Below, piece by piece: positions 16,461 through 25,526 of a DNA stretch of 64,000 nucleotides. Under the pieces are notes generated by a model, which was not told where the DNA came from, searched no databases, and was given only the letters and a program-made list of their open reading frames with translations. The position numbers were made by a program, and so were the translations under genes. Origin of the DNA: Chitinophaga sp. GbtcB8 (GTDB lineage: Bacteria > Bacteroidota > Bacteroidia > Chitinophagales > Chitinophagaceae); the NCBI RefSeq assembly GCF_019091455.1, contig NZ_JAGXJN010000030.1, positions 1 through 64,000 on the forward strand. Direction: 5' to 3'. Each line of letters starts with the position of its first letter. Position 1 is the first letter of the stretch.

Positions 16461-18572
16461 TTACATAGGCTGAATGGCTATTGCAGCCCCTCCTCCGGCT
16501 GCCAGCAGAATGGTTAATACAGTATTTGCATCTACAACAGACGTTTTGATCTGGTAGGCTTCGGGGTTCTTTTTCCAGTCTGCATCCGGCGCATCCGCAT
16601 ATACGGTGGCGCGGTACTTTTTGCCCTTATCCAGGAACTGCAGTGGTATGGCGGCTTTACGGCTGTTCTCATCCGTAATGGCGCCTACATACCAGTTGGG
16701 CTTTCCTTTTTCCTTACGGGCAATGGTAATATAGTCGCCCGGTTCTGCGGCTATAATGCGGGTATCATCCCAGTCAACCGGCACTGCTTTTATAAAGTTG
16801 AATGCATCTGCATGCGCGGCATAATTTTCCGGCAGGTCTGCCACCATTTGCACCGGGCTGTAAATGGTTACATACAATGCCAGCTGTTTAGCCAGCGTGG
16901 TATGCACCTGCCTGTCCGGCACATTGGGTGCATAACCTTTTAATTTAAAGATGCCTGGTGTATAATCCATAGGCCCGCCCATTAAACGGGTAAAGGGCAG
17001 TATGGTTTCATGCTCCGGCGCATTTCCGTTGCTGAAGGCATTGTACTCATTGCCCCTGCCGGCTTCACAGGCCAGCCAGTTGGGATAGGTACGCTGCAAA
17101 CCGGTTGGGCGGGGCGGTTCATGCGCATCTATCATAATGTGGTATTGCATGCCCTTCTGTGCTACACGCTCATAATGGTTCACCATCCATTGCCCGTCAT
17201 GGTGTTCCCCGCGGGGAATGATCTTACCTACATAACCGGTTTTCACAGCCGGGTAACCATAGGCCTGCATAAAGCGGAAAGCTGTGTCCAGCTGCCTTTC
17301 ATAATTGGTGGCTGAGCCGGAGGTTTCATTGTGCATGATCATTTGCACGCCTTTAGCAGCAGCATAATCTTCAATCTCCTTTACATTAAAATCAGGGTAG
17401 GGTGTTACAAAATCAAACACATTTTCTTTCCAGTTGCCACACCAGTCTTCCCAGCCGGTGTTCCAGCCTTCTACCAATACACCTTTAATATTATTGGCGG
17501 CAGCAAAGTCAATGTACTTTTTTACGTTGGCGGTGTTAGCGCCATGGCGGCCATTTGGCACCAGGTCGTCCTTACCTCTTTCAGAGGCGGCATCCGCATA
17601 GCTCCAGGTGCTTTTACCGGTTTGCATTTCCCACCACACACCAACAAATTTCATAGGGCGGATCCAGGAAAGGTCTGTGGCAGCTGGTGGCTCATTCAGG
17701 TTCAGTATGAGTTTAGAGGCCAGTACATCTGCTGCTTTATCACTTACGATAATGGTGCGCCAGGGCGTTTTACAGGGTGCATGCAGGTAAGCTTTATTAC
17801 CTACTGCATCCGGCACCAGGCTGGATATGAGCTGATGCGCTGCGCCATTTACATGCAGCTGCATAGCAGGGTAATTGATCAATGCGGCTTCATGAATGTT
17901 TACGTACAGGTTATCCGCTGTTTTCATCATCAGCGGCGTTTGCACGGCATAGGGGTCCGGCACGGTGCGTACTGCAATATCTGTAGCGCTTTGCACCTGC
18001 TGCGTATTATTAACCTGGCTGAGCTTGGAGGTCGTGTAAGCGTATTCGTTACTATCATAATCACCGGGGATCCAGAAAGTAGTGGGATCATTGGTGAGAT
18101 TAAATTCCGTTAGCTCATCCTTCACCACAAAATATTTAAGGCCGGGCTGTTGTGGAAATTCATAACGAAAACCCATCCCATCTTCAAACACACGGAACAC
18201 AAGATCCAGCAAATAACCCGGCGCCTGCTGCTGCTTTAAATGTACCGTCAGCTGCTCATAGTGATTGCGGATGCTGCTTACCTCCCCCCATACCGGCTGC
18301 CAGCTTTCATTTACCGATCTCTTTTCCGTACCGGTGATGGTAAATCCTTTGTAGAACAAGCTATCCTGCTCCAATACAAAACCCTGCCGGGAGGCGGCTA
18401 CCACAGGGCGGCCATTATACGCCAATGCATATACGGGACGGCCGTCCCCATCCAAAGAAAAGGACAGCCGTACTTTATTCATCTCCACCTGCAAGGTGTT
18501 AGGTTCCTGTGCCGCGGCACTTTGCAGCATCCATAAACCGGAGAAAATAAAAAACAATCTTTTAAATAACAT
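16461..18572 (-). CDS. GH97-family alpha-glucosidase, inverting SusB type
   Basis: The 703-residue enzyme has a signal peptide (cleavage near SAAAQ, about residue 21), an N-terminal beta-super-sandwich, the TIM barrel (about 300-590) and a C-terminal beta-domain. Candidate catalytic and calcium-binding Glu are E369 (VEGWNTGW), E416 (MHNETSG), E485 (AHEPPRP) and E509 (GNEYNAF). Their spacings (47, 69, 24) nearly match those I recall for SusB (E391, E439, E508, E532: 48, 69, 24). Glu rather than Asp at E416 points to the inverting subgroup that removes alpha-linked glucose from non-reducing ends. It probably acts in the periplasm on oligosaccharides made by the GH87-like enzyme. It follows SusD with a 20 bp gap. 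Confidence 0.92.
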   Translation of the reverse strand: MLFKRLFFIFSGLWMLQSAAAQEPNTLQVEMNKVRLSFSLDGDGRPVYALAYNGRPVVAASRQGFVLEQDSLFYKGFTITGTEKRSVNESWQPVWGEVSSIRNHYEQLTVHLKQQQAPGYLLDLVFRVFEDGMGFRYEFPQQPGLKYFVVKDELTEFNLTNDPTTFWIPGDYDSNEYAYTTSKLSQVNNTQQVQSATDIAVRTVPDPYAVQTPLMMKTADNLYVNIHEAALINYPAMQLHVNGAAHQLISSLVPDAVGNKAYLHAPCKTPWRTIIVSDKAADVLASKLILNLNEPPAATDLSWIRPMKFVGVWWEMQTGKSTWSYADAASERGKDDLVPNGRHGANTANVKKYIDFAAANNIKGVLVEGWNTGWEDWCGNWKENVFDFVTPYPDFNVKEIEDYAAAKGVQMIMHNETSGSATNYERQLDTAFRFMQAYGYPAVKTGYVGKIIPRGEHHDGQWMVNHYERVAQKGMQYHIMIDAHEPPRPTGLQRTYPNWLACEAGRGNEYNAFSNGNAPEHETILPFTRLMGGPMDYTPGIFKLKGYAPNVPDRQVHTTLAKQLALYVTIYSPVQMVADLPENYAAHADAFNFIKAVPVDWDDTRIIAAEPGDYITIARKEKGKPNWYVGAITDENSRKAAIPLQFLDKGKKYRATVYADAPDADWKKNPEAYQIKTSVVDANTVLTILLAAGGGAAIAIQPM

Positions 18573-18592
18573 ACATCCGTTTTGATGATTAA

Positions 18593-20401
18593 TTAGTAAC
18601 CTGCACTTTGTTTCATGCTGCTGTTTGTGTTGATCTCATTGGCGGGAATAGGCCATACATAAGATTTGGCATCGCTCCACTTAATGTTGCCACCAGCCAT
18701 AGAAGTAGCGTAATAAGCGGCTTCCCCGCTGCCAATGCGCCAGCGGCATACATCAAACCACCAGTGGCCTTCATCAAACAGCTCTGCCCATCTTTCATAG
18801 CGCAGGGGATTATTAGCCAGGTTGGCATCTGCTGCGGAGGTTTTATCAGTAAGGGTTTTATAATCCACGGGAGAGGCGCCAGTTACCGGGTAACCGTAGG
18901 CCCTTCTTTTTACCTTATTAATGTATTCCAGGGCTGTAACATTATCGCCGGTATTGGCGCTGGCTTCTGCATACAGCAGGTATACATCTGCTAAGCGCAG
19001 CAGGTAATAGTTAGCTGCGTCTGCAGCGGCCTGCCGGTTAAAGATGAGGTTATCGTAGGTTACAAATTTGCGCATGCTCCAGCCATTGTACACGGTTTTA
19101 AATTCCTCTTTCATGGCAATGTAACGGCATACCGGGCGCCAGGTAGCACCGTCGTTACTGGCAGAATCTACCCAGGGCTGCAGCGCAGCTACATACAGGC
19201 GCGGGTCTACCGTTTTATTGGCCCGTGCCGCCAGGGATTGCTGTTTGTAGGCAGGATCTATTACCTCTTTGGGATTCAGGTAGGTAGCGGGTTTACCGGC
19301 ATCAAAAGCAGGGTTATTGACAAGCTTATAGGTGCCCTGGTTAAAACCAAAACGCTGCAGGTTCTTTTCATGAAAAAACTCATTACAGTATCCCAACCCA
19401 ATACCGTTCTTTTCCGTTCCATCGTTCCCCAGTATGCAGGGCGACCATATTAAACCCTGGCTGGTAGTAAGGTTATTATTAAAACTAAAAATGCCATAAC
19501 CGCCTAAAGAGTTACGGTCCACATTAATTTCAAAAATGGATTCTTCGTTAAACTCATTGGCATCAATACCGTTAAATGCATCTTTGTATTTGCTGAAAGG
19601 CATCAGGGATTTACCGCTGTTGGTAATTACATCCAGCAATATAGGTTTGGCGGCAGCCCAGTTCTGGTTAAACACATAGGCCTTACCCAGCAAGGCTTTG
19701 GCCGCCCATTCCGTAGCACGGCCGGTATTGGCCCCGGTCCATTGGGTGCCTTTTAATAGGGTGGCGGCTTGCTGCAGCTCAGTGGTAATAAAGTCCCATA
19801 CTTCTTTGGTGCTGTTGCGCGGCACCTGCGTAGCGCTCAGCGAGGATGCCATGGTAGTGATCAGGGGCACGCCCATTTTATCGCCACCCGCGCCGCTGGC
19901 ACTGATATAACTTTCACCGAAAAAACATTCCAGGTAAAAGTAGTAGAGCGCCCGCATGAAACGCGCTTCGCCCCGCATCTGGTCTATCTCCGTTTTTTCA
20001 GCGGCTGAGGAATATTGCTGCTCATAAAAATCAGCACGGTCTAAAAAGATGTTGGCGTTCTTAACACCGCGGTACAGCCCTATCCACAGATCATTGGCGT
20101 AGCTGTTGCTGGTGCTCATGTTATTCAATGTAAGCTCTGTCCAGGAAGCATCGCCGGGGTAAGCCAGGTCCGTAACATGCTCACTGCCCGCAAAATCCTT
20201 ACACAGCAAATTAAAGCCATGCAGCTCTGCTGAGCGCAGGTTGGCATATGCCGGCACCAGCACTGCAAAGAGGTTGGGCAGCGTGGTGGGGTAGTTTAAG
20301 CTGTTATACACATCTGTACGGGCTACTGTATCCGGATCTTTTTTACAACCGGTATAGAATAAGATAGTAAGGAATGCTAACGAAAATATTTTCTTGTACA
20401 T
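18593..20401 (-). CDS. SusD/RagB-family surface glycan-binding lipoprotein
   Basis: The protein has 602 residues from the ATG at 20399-20401 (MYKKIFSLAF); the frame is open 30 bp further upstream but the signal peptide fits this start. The lipobox ends at Cys19 (YTGC). The helical TPR core and the C-terminal SusD domain are recognisable: MRGEARFMRALYYFYLECFFG (about 150), ADVYLLYAEASANTG (about 475) and the final RYERWAELFDEGHWWFDVCRW and WPIPANEINTN. It should form the lid of the SusCD outer-membrane importer and bind the glucan. It starts about 35 bp after the SusC stop and is followed by GH97. Confidence 0.96.
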   Translation of the reverse strand: MYKKIFSLAFLTILFYTGCKKDPDTVARTDVYNSLNYPTTLPNLFAVLVPAYANLRSAELHGFNLLCKDFAGSEHVTDLAYPGDASWTELTLNNMSTSNSYANDLWIGLYRGVKNANIFLDRADFYEQQYSSAAEKTEIDQMRGEARFMRALYYFYLECFFGESYISASGAGGDKMGVPLITTMASSLSATQVPRNSTKEVWDFITTELQQAATLLKGTQWTGANTGRATEWAAKALLGKAYVFNQNWAAAKPILLDVITNSGKSLMPFSKYKDAFNGIDANEFNEESIFEINVDRNSLGGYGIFSFNNNLTTSQGLIWSPCILGNDGTEKNGIGLGYCNEFFHEKNLQRFGFNQGTYKLVNNPAFDAGKPATYLNPKEVIDPAYKQQSLAARANKTVDPRLYVAALQPWVDSASNDGATWRPVCRYIAMKEEFKTVYNGWSMRKFVTYDNLIFNRQAAADAANYYLLRLADVYLLYAEASANTGDNVTALEYINKVKRRAYGYPVTGASPVDYKTLTDKTSAADANLANNPLRYERWAELFDEGHWWFDVCRWRIGSGEAAYYATSMAGGNIKWSDAKSYVWPIPANEINTNSSMKQSAGY

Positions 20402-20435
20402 AATTGTCAGTTTCTGGTGAAGCAAAAGCATTGTT

Positions 20436-23400
20436 TTAGAAAGCCAGGTCCAGGCCTACGGAATAAATACGGGCATGGGGGTACTGCCACACCGCATCAA
20501 TACCACGGGCCGTTACAGAACCTGACAGCTCAGGATCAATGCCGGAATATTTGGTAATGGTGAACAGGTTGTTGGCCATTACATAAATGCGGGCAGTTTT
20601 TATGCTGATCCTTCTCAAAAGATCGTCTGCAAACGTGTACCCCAGCTGCAGGTTTTTCAGCTTCACATAATTGCCGCTTTCTACATAGTAGCTGCTGGAT
20701 TTAGAGTAGTTGCCATTAGGATCGTTATTATCTATCCGTGGCTGATCCGTTACCTGGTTGCTGCCCAGGAAAGAGGCGTTAAATACTTTGGAAGTAGTGT
20801 TGCCATCTGCAAAAGGGAAAGAGGCATATGCTTTTACACCATTAAAAATATCTACACCGGCAGCGCCATTGAATAACATAGCCAGGTCAAAACCTTTCCA
20901 GTCCAGTCGAATGTTAGCGCCGTAAATGAACTTCGGGTTCGGGTTACCGATCACCGTGCGGTCCTTATCATTGATCACACCATTACCATCCACATCTGCA
21001 AATATCAGGTCGCCGGGGCGGGCGCGGTTGCCCTCCTGCTGCGGGTGTTTGCTGATCTCATCTTCCGTTTTATAAATACCTTCTACCTTGTAGCCGTAGA
21101 ACTGTCCAAAACCCAGTCCTGCCCTGGTGATGGTAATGGGCTGGTTCACCATAATACCAAAGGAGGCATTACCGTAGTTGTTATTACCATCCAGTATGGG
21201 ATTGTTATTAATATTATCCAGGTTCAGCACCTTGTTATTATTAAAGGCGCCGTTAGCGCTTACGCTGTAATGGAGATCGCCCACCTTGTCTTTATAGCCC
21301 AGCACTATTTCCAGGCCGCGGTTACGCACAGAGCCAATGTTGGTATAAAATGGCGTGGTAATACCGGAGCTTAAAGGAATGGGTAATCCGTACAGCATGT
21401 TCTTGGTGGTCTTGTTATACCACTCAATGGTGAAGAACATTTTACTGTCCAGCAGCTCAGCATCCAAACCTATGTTGCCTTCGTATACGCTTTCCCATTT
21501 TACATTGGGGTTGGAGAGGAAGGTAGGCGTTACTCCAATAAACGGAGCCCCGCCAGGGGTAAAGTTCTGCACATTCACCTGGTCGTAGGTGGAAAGGAAT
21601 TTGTACGCGCCAATATTACTGTTACCCAGTAAACCATAACTGCCGCGCAGCTTTAGCTGGGATACTTTTGGCAGCAGGGAGCGGAAGAAAGGTTCTTCGC
21701 TGATGCGCCATCCTGCGGAGCCGGAAGGGAATGTACCATACTGGTTGCCGGTGCCAAATACCGTGAAGTTACCATCGCGGCGTATGGTGCCGGATAAATA
21801 ATAACGGCTGTTGAAATTATAGTTCAAACGCGCAAAGGCGGATTTTATTAACCCGTTAGGATCATAGCTGCCATTCGCCGTGGCCTGTGAAGCAGAGGTT
21901 TGTATAAAGCTGAATGAGTTACCGCCTACTGAAGTTTGCGTGGCATACTGCGAGTTGTAAGTAGTTTTAAACTGCTCATATCCGATTACTGCATTCAATG
22001 CATGTTTACCAAAAGCATGGTCAAACGATAAGGTGTAGTTTGACATGATGGTGGGCTGGTTCACATTAAATTTCTGCAGCTGGTTAATGGTGGTTGCTAC
22101 CTGACCAAAGTTATAGGCATCCTGGAAGTAGCTCTGGTTCTCATTATAATAGGTATAACCAAAAGTGGTTCTGAAAGAGAGGTACAGGGGCAGCTGCACT
22201 TCTGCAAACACATTGCCCTGTAAATTGAACTTGTTGTTCAGAATATGCGCTGTTTCTATCTGCCCTACCAGGTTAGGCCCGCCAAAACCAATGGGCGATT
22301 TGCCCCAGGGGCTTTTAGGATCTCGCGTATCATACACCGGCATAATAGGTATAGAGCGGAAGGGCGGGTTAATGGCGGTTACAATTTCTGGTTTGGTGCT
22401 GCGGCTCCATACATACAGCTGCTCGCCCAGCTTCACATATTTGCCCAGCTTAAAATCTGTATTCACACGGGCGCCGGATAAGTAAGAGGAATTGTTACGG
22501 TAAATACCGCTTTGGCCGTTGTAAAAAGCAGATACGTAATAATTCACACCGGGCGTGTTGCCGGATACGGAAAGGTTATAGTTTTCTTCTTTAGCATGGC
22601 CATACAGCTCCTTTACCCAATTGGTATTGGGCAGGGTATCTACATCTATACCGGACAGGTAGTTGGGATCCAGCGTGCGTTTCAGCTTTACAAAATCATT
22701 GCGGTCCAGCAGGTCCAGCGTCATGGGAGTGGTTACGCCATAACGGGCGGAGAAATTTATGGCAGGCTTAGCACCCTGTCCTTTTTTAGTGGTGATGATG
22801 ATAACGCCGCCGGCAGCAGCAGAGCCGTAAATGGCGGCTGCGCTGGCATCCTTCAGCACATCTACAGAAGCAATGTCCTGCATATTAATATTATCCCCTG
22901 ACTGGCGCACGCCGTCCACAATGTATAATGGCGGTGCATTATTCAGTGAGGATACACCCCGTATAATAATACTGGCGGTAGCATCCGGGGCGCCGGAGCT
23001 TTTAACTACTTCTACGCCTGCCATGCGGCCCTGTAAGGCTTCCTGTACATTGGTTACAGGCAGGCTTTTAATATCTTCTCCCCTGGCAGAGGCGATGGCG
23101 CCGGTAAGGTCTGCCCTTTTTTGTGTGCCATAACCCACTACTACCACTGCATTCAGCAGGGTGTTCTGTGGTTGCAGCCGGATGTTTAGCTCTTTGCCGG
23201 TAACAGGCTCCTCCCGGGTTTCATATCCTACATAGGAAATGAGCAGGGTGGTAACACCGGCCGGTACGAGGATGCTGAACTTACCTGCTGCCCCGGTGGA
23301 GGTGCCCTGTTTGCCGCCCTTTACGGCAACTGTGGCCCCGGTTAGCCCCGTTCCTGTTTCATCGGTAACGGTTCCGGTAATAAGCTTCTCCTGGGCATAG

Positions 23401-23468
23401 GTGTGATAACATTGTAAAAGCATGAGCAAACACAAAAGGAACGTGGATAGCGATCTTGTTTTTGTCAT
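20436..23468 (-). CDS. SusC/RagA-family TonB-linked outer-membrane transporter
   Basis: The 1010-residue protein has a signal peptide (to about residue 25, YAQ), a CarboxypepD_reg-like domain (ITGTVTDETGTGLTGATV, about 30-110), the plug with the SusC signature VVVVGYGTQKRADLTGAI (about 110-128) and IRGVSSLNNAPPLYIVDGV, and a beta-barrel ending in YSVGLDLAF. It lacks the STN signalling domain, so this locus is not controlled by a FecR/sigma pair; the DUF6377 protein upstream is the likely regulator. It imports oligosaccharides with its SusD partner, using TonB energy. Confidence 0.96.
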   Translation of the reverse strand: MTKTRSLSTFLLCLLMLLQCYHTYAQEKLITGTVTDETGTGLTGATVAVKGGKQGTSTGAAGKFSILVPAGVTTLLISYVGYETREEPVTGKELNIRLQPQNTLLNAVVVVGYGTQKRADLTGAIASARGEDIKSLPVTNVQEALQGRMAGVEVVKSSGAPDATASIIIRGVSSLNNAPPLYIVDGVRQSGDNINMQDIASVDVLKDASAAAIYGSAAAGGVIIITTKKGQGAKPAINFSARYGVTTPMTLDLLDRNDFVKLKRTLDPNYLSGIDVDTLPNTNWVKELYGHAKEENYNLSVSGNTPGVNYYVSAFYNGQSGIYRNNSSYLSGARVNTDFKLGKYVKLGEQLYVWSRSTKPEIVTAINPPFRSIPIMPVYDTRDPKSPWGKSPIGFGGPNLVGQIETAHILNNKFNLQGNVFAEVQLPLYLSFRTTFGYTYYNENQSYFQDAYNFGQVATTINQLQKFNVNQPTIMSNYTLSFDHAFGKHALNAVIGYEQFKTTYNSQYATQTSVGGNSFSFIQTSASQATANGSYDPNGLIKSAFARLNYNFNSRYYLSGTIRRDGNFTVFGTGNQYGTFPSGSAGWRISEEPFFRSLLPKVSQLKLRGSYGLLGNSNIGAYKFLSTYDQVNVQNFTPGGAPFIGVTPTFLSNPNVKWESVYEGNIGLDAELLDSKMFFTIEWYNKTTKNMLYGLPIPLSSGITTPFYTNIGSVRNRGLEIVLGYKDKVGDLHYSVSANGAFNNNKVLNLDNINNNPILDGNNNYGNASFGIMVNQPITITRAGLGFGQFYGYKVEGIYKTEDEISKHPQQEGNRARPGDLIFADVDGNGVINDKDRTVIGNPNPKFIYGANIRLDWKGFDLAMLFNGAAGVDIFNGVKAYASFPFADGNTTSKVFNASFLGSNQVTDQPRIDNNDPNGNYSKSSSYYVESGNYVKLKNLQLGYTFADDLLRRISIKTARIYVMANNLFTITKYSGIDPELSGSVTARGIDAVWQYPHARIYSVGLDLAF

Positions 23469-23770
23469 AAACGAACGTTTGGTTGTAATTAGGGATTGAT
23501 TGATCTTAAAATGGCCGGGATAATTGTCCGTGGTTTTGAACTACAGTTTTTCGGCTGTGGCTTACGTGAAATGTTAGTACCAGTTTATTCCGGATCAAAG
23601 AAAGAGTGGTTGACGGGCGCCGTCAAATTATATGCGGGAAGTATAAGAAATACAGGGGAAATGCCGGGAGCAGCCGCCTTTAATGAATTGGTATTAAAGG
23701 CATTGCAATTACATTAATTAAATTAATATATGTTTATTTCAAAGGCAGGAACGGGGTTATTTCCGGGGGC
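23469..23770. other. SusC upstream region with inverted repeats
   Basis: These 302 bases separate the DUF6377 gene from SusC and must hold the PUL promoter. I see no exact TAnnTTTG. Two inverted repeats stand out: TGACGG-GCG-CCGTCA at 23611-23625, and a perfect 9-base repeat GCCTTTAAT/ATTAAAGGC at 23676-23701. The second has no T-run, so a protein-binding site or leader RNA structure is likelier than a terminator. AAACG-AA-CGTTT sits just before the SusC ATG. A 73-codon plus-strand ORF here looks spurious. Confidence 0.5.
23676..23701. repeat. Perfect 9-bp inverted repeat upstream of SusC
   Basis: GCCTTTAAT at 23676-23684 and ATTAAAGGC at 23693-23701 are exact inverted copies separated by 8 bases, about 210 bp upstream of the SusC start. 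It is a candidate operator or RNA hairpin. Confidence 0.5.
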
Positions 23771-25420
23771 TTACACTGCTTTTATTTCCATTACCCGTTT
23801 TTCAAATTCCTCATTGGGCACAATGGATTTGTTCTTGATCTTGGTTTTATAGGTGGTAATAGTGTTTACAGAATACTGCAGGATGTGCGCTATTTTTTCA
23901 CTGTCATGGATACCCATGCGGATGAGGGCAAAGATCCGCAGATCGGTATTCAGCAGCTCCCCGTCCTTTAATAACAGCTGATCCTCTTCCCGGAACATAC
24001 TATTAAATACGGTTACAAAGTTGGGGAACAGCTTTAAAAAGGCATGGTCAAAATTGCTGATCAGCTCTTCTTTTTCCTTGCGCAGGTTTATTTTGGCAAT
24101 GAGGGTTTTAACATCTTCCAGCTTACGGTCCGCCACCTTTTGCTCCAGGGACTTTTTCAGCTTTTCTATTTTATCATAGAACTCTGCGTTAAAGTTAAAG
24201 AAGTAGCCAATGTACTTTTCCTTGATCTTATTGGCATCTTCCAGGCGGGCATTGGTTTCTGCCAGCTGCCGGTTTATTTCCAGCTCATTTACATGGGCGC
24301 GGGTAATGATCTTTTGCGCAGCTTTCAGCTTTTTTACCTGCTGCCATACAATTACCGCCAGCCCAATGATCAGTAACAGCAGCAGCGTTACTGTGGCAGC
24401 GTAGAACAGCAGCTTTCTTTTCTGGCTTTCTACCATGTTTAATTTCTGCGCTTCAATAAAAGGCAGTATGGTGCTTACCTGCACCTTGCGCTGCCGGGCG
24501 CCGTAAAACTCCGCATCTGCCACGGCCTGGTTAATACACAGGGAGGCGTTCTTTACATCACCCTTTTTATATAAGAGGCTGGCCAGGTTAAAGGCGGCTG
24601 AAGTTTCCTTGGTGGAAGATTGTATATCTGCAATTACCGCAGTGGCCAGCAGCTGTATGGCTTTATCCGTTTCCCCGTTGCGGATGTACAGGTCACTGAG
24701 GGTAGAGGTGGTTACCGCTACCTGGTGCTGTGTAAGGGAAGGATTGTTCAGCAGCTGCGTAAGCATTTCAGAGGCCCGCTCCTTATTACCGGCCTTTAGC
24801 TCCTTTAAGCCCCGGTAATAGCTGGCCTGGTAAGTATTGGCCGGTAACAGCGCCAGGGCAGAATCCATATACCGGCTGCCCTGTACATTATAAATAGGTG
24901 TATGGTACTGGTCATTATCAAAATCACCCAGGTCATAATAATAGCGGCCCAGCAATGCATAATATTCCGCCTTGCTGCTATCCGGCAGCCATTGAGTATG
25001 TACACCGGCCAAAGAATCATATGCTTCTTTATACATGCCGGATGATAACAGGGAAAATGCCAGCTTTATGCGTGCATACATAATACGCCCGGTATCCTTC
25101 AGCAGCAAAGCTGTTTCTCCTAATTTACGGGCATAGTGGTAAGAGGAATCGTATTGAAAAAGGCGGTACTCTTCATACAGCAGTGTATATACGTCAAATT
25201 GTTTGGAGAAGTCGCCCGGTGTTACCTGCATCAAAATTTTCTTCAGGCTGTCAATCTTATGCTGGCGCTGCGCATCATAAACCGGTACATTGTTAATAGC
25301 CTTGCTTAGCTGTGCCAGCTGCTGCGCCTGGCCATCCTGGCTATATCCATGGTAAGGTATTAATAACAATAAATAAAAGAGGATAGCGGAAAAACAGCGG
25401 CAAGTGGAATTGGGCAGCAT
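23771..25420 (-). CDS. DUF6377-domain membrane regulator with TPR repeats and C-terminal HTH
   Basis: The 549-residue protein begins with a signal sequence (about 1-27). A TPR-like helical periplasmic region (about 35-325) is followed by one membrane helix (about 333-356), a long charged coiled coil (about 360-430) and a C-terminal segment with FALIRMGIHDSEKIAHILQYSVNTITTYKTKIKNKS (about 490-530), which reads like a LuxR-type helix-turn-helix. This layout matches the DUF6377 family, often found next to SusC/SusD pairs and thought to be one-component sensors of imported glycan. It lies about 300 bp upstream of SusC on the same strand. Its own -7 element is at 25447-25454. Confidence 0.85.
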   Translation of the reverse strand: MLPNSTCRCFSAILFYLLLLIPYHGYSQDGQAQQLAQLSKAINNVPVYDAQRQHKIDSLKKILMQVTPGDFSKQFDVYTLLYEEYRLFQYDSSYHYARKLGETALLLKDTGRIMYARIKLAFSLLSSGMYKEAYDSLAGVHTQWLPDSSKAEYYALLGRYYYDLGDFDNDQYHTPIYNVQGSRYMDSALALLPANTYQASYYRGLKELKAGNKERASEMLTQLLNNPSLTQHQVAVTTSTLSDLYIRNGETDKAIQLLATAVIADIQSSTKETSAAFNLASLLYKKGDVKNASLCINQAVADAEFYGARQRKVQVSTILPFIEAQKLNMVESQKRKLLFYAATVTLLLLLIIGLAVIVWQQVKKLKAAQKIITRAHVNELEINRQLAETNARLEDANKIKEKYIGYFFNFNAEFYDKIEKLKKSLEQKVADRKLEDVKTLIAKINLRKEKEELISNFDHAFLKLFPNFVTVFNSMFREEDQLLLKDGELLNTDLRIFALIRMGIHDSEKIAHILQYSVNTITTYKTKIKNKSIVPNEEFEKRVMEIKAV

Positions 25421-25446
25421 ATCAGTGAATTAATAGCGTGTCCCGA

Positions 25447-25454
25447 CAAATATA
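25447..25454 (-). promoter_or_regulatory. Predicted -7 element of the DUF6377 gene
   Basis: TATATTTG matches the Bacteroidota consensus TAnnTTTG exactly and lies 26 bp before the ATG. No clear -33 element is seen at the expected distance; a terminator hairpin occupies that region. Confidence 0.5.
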
Positions 25455-25463
25455 GGGAAATAA

Positions 25464-25509
25464 AGAAAGAGGCCGCCTCCTATGGCAAAGACAGGAGGCG
25501 CCTCTTTCT
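25464..25509 (-). terminator. Strong hairpin terminator after the MBOAT gene
   Basis: Arms at about 25464-25481 and 25493-25509 pair over 17 bases (AGAAAGAGGC.GCCTCCT and its complement, one bulged base) with an 11-base loop. In the minus direction the stem is followed by TTTATTT. It lies 18 bp beyond the MBOAT stop and separates that operon from the PUL regulator. The near-perfect symmetry would also allow action on the other strand. Confidence 0.75.
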
Positions 25510-25526
25510 AAAAGTTATATAAACAC

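Noticed and set aside
23496..23717. A 73-codon plus-strand ORF in the SusC upstream region
   Set aside because: No family pattern, no promoter, and it lies where SusC regulation is expected.
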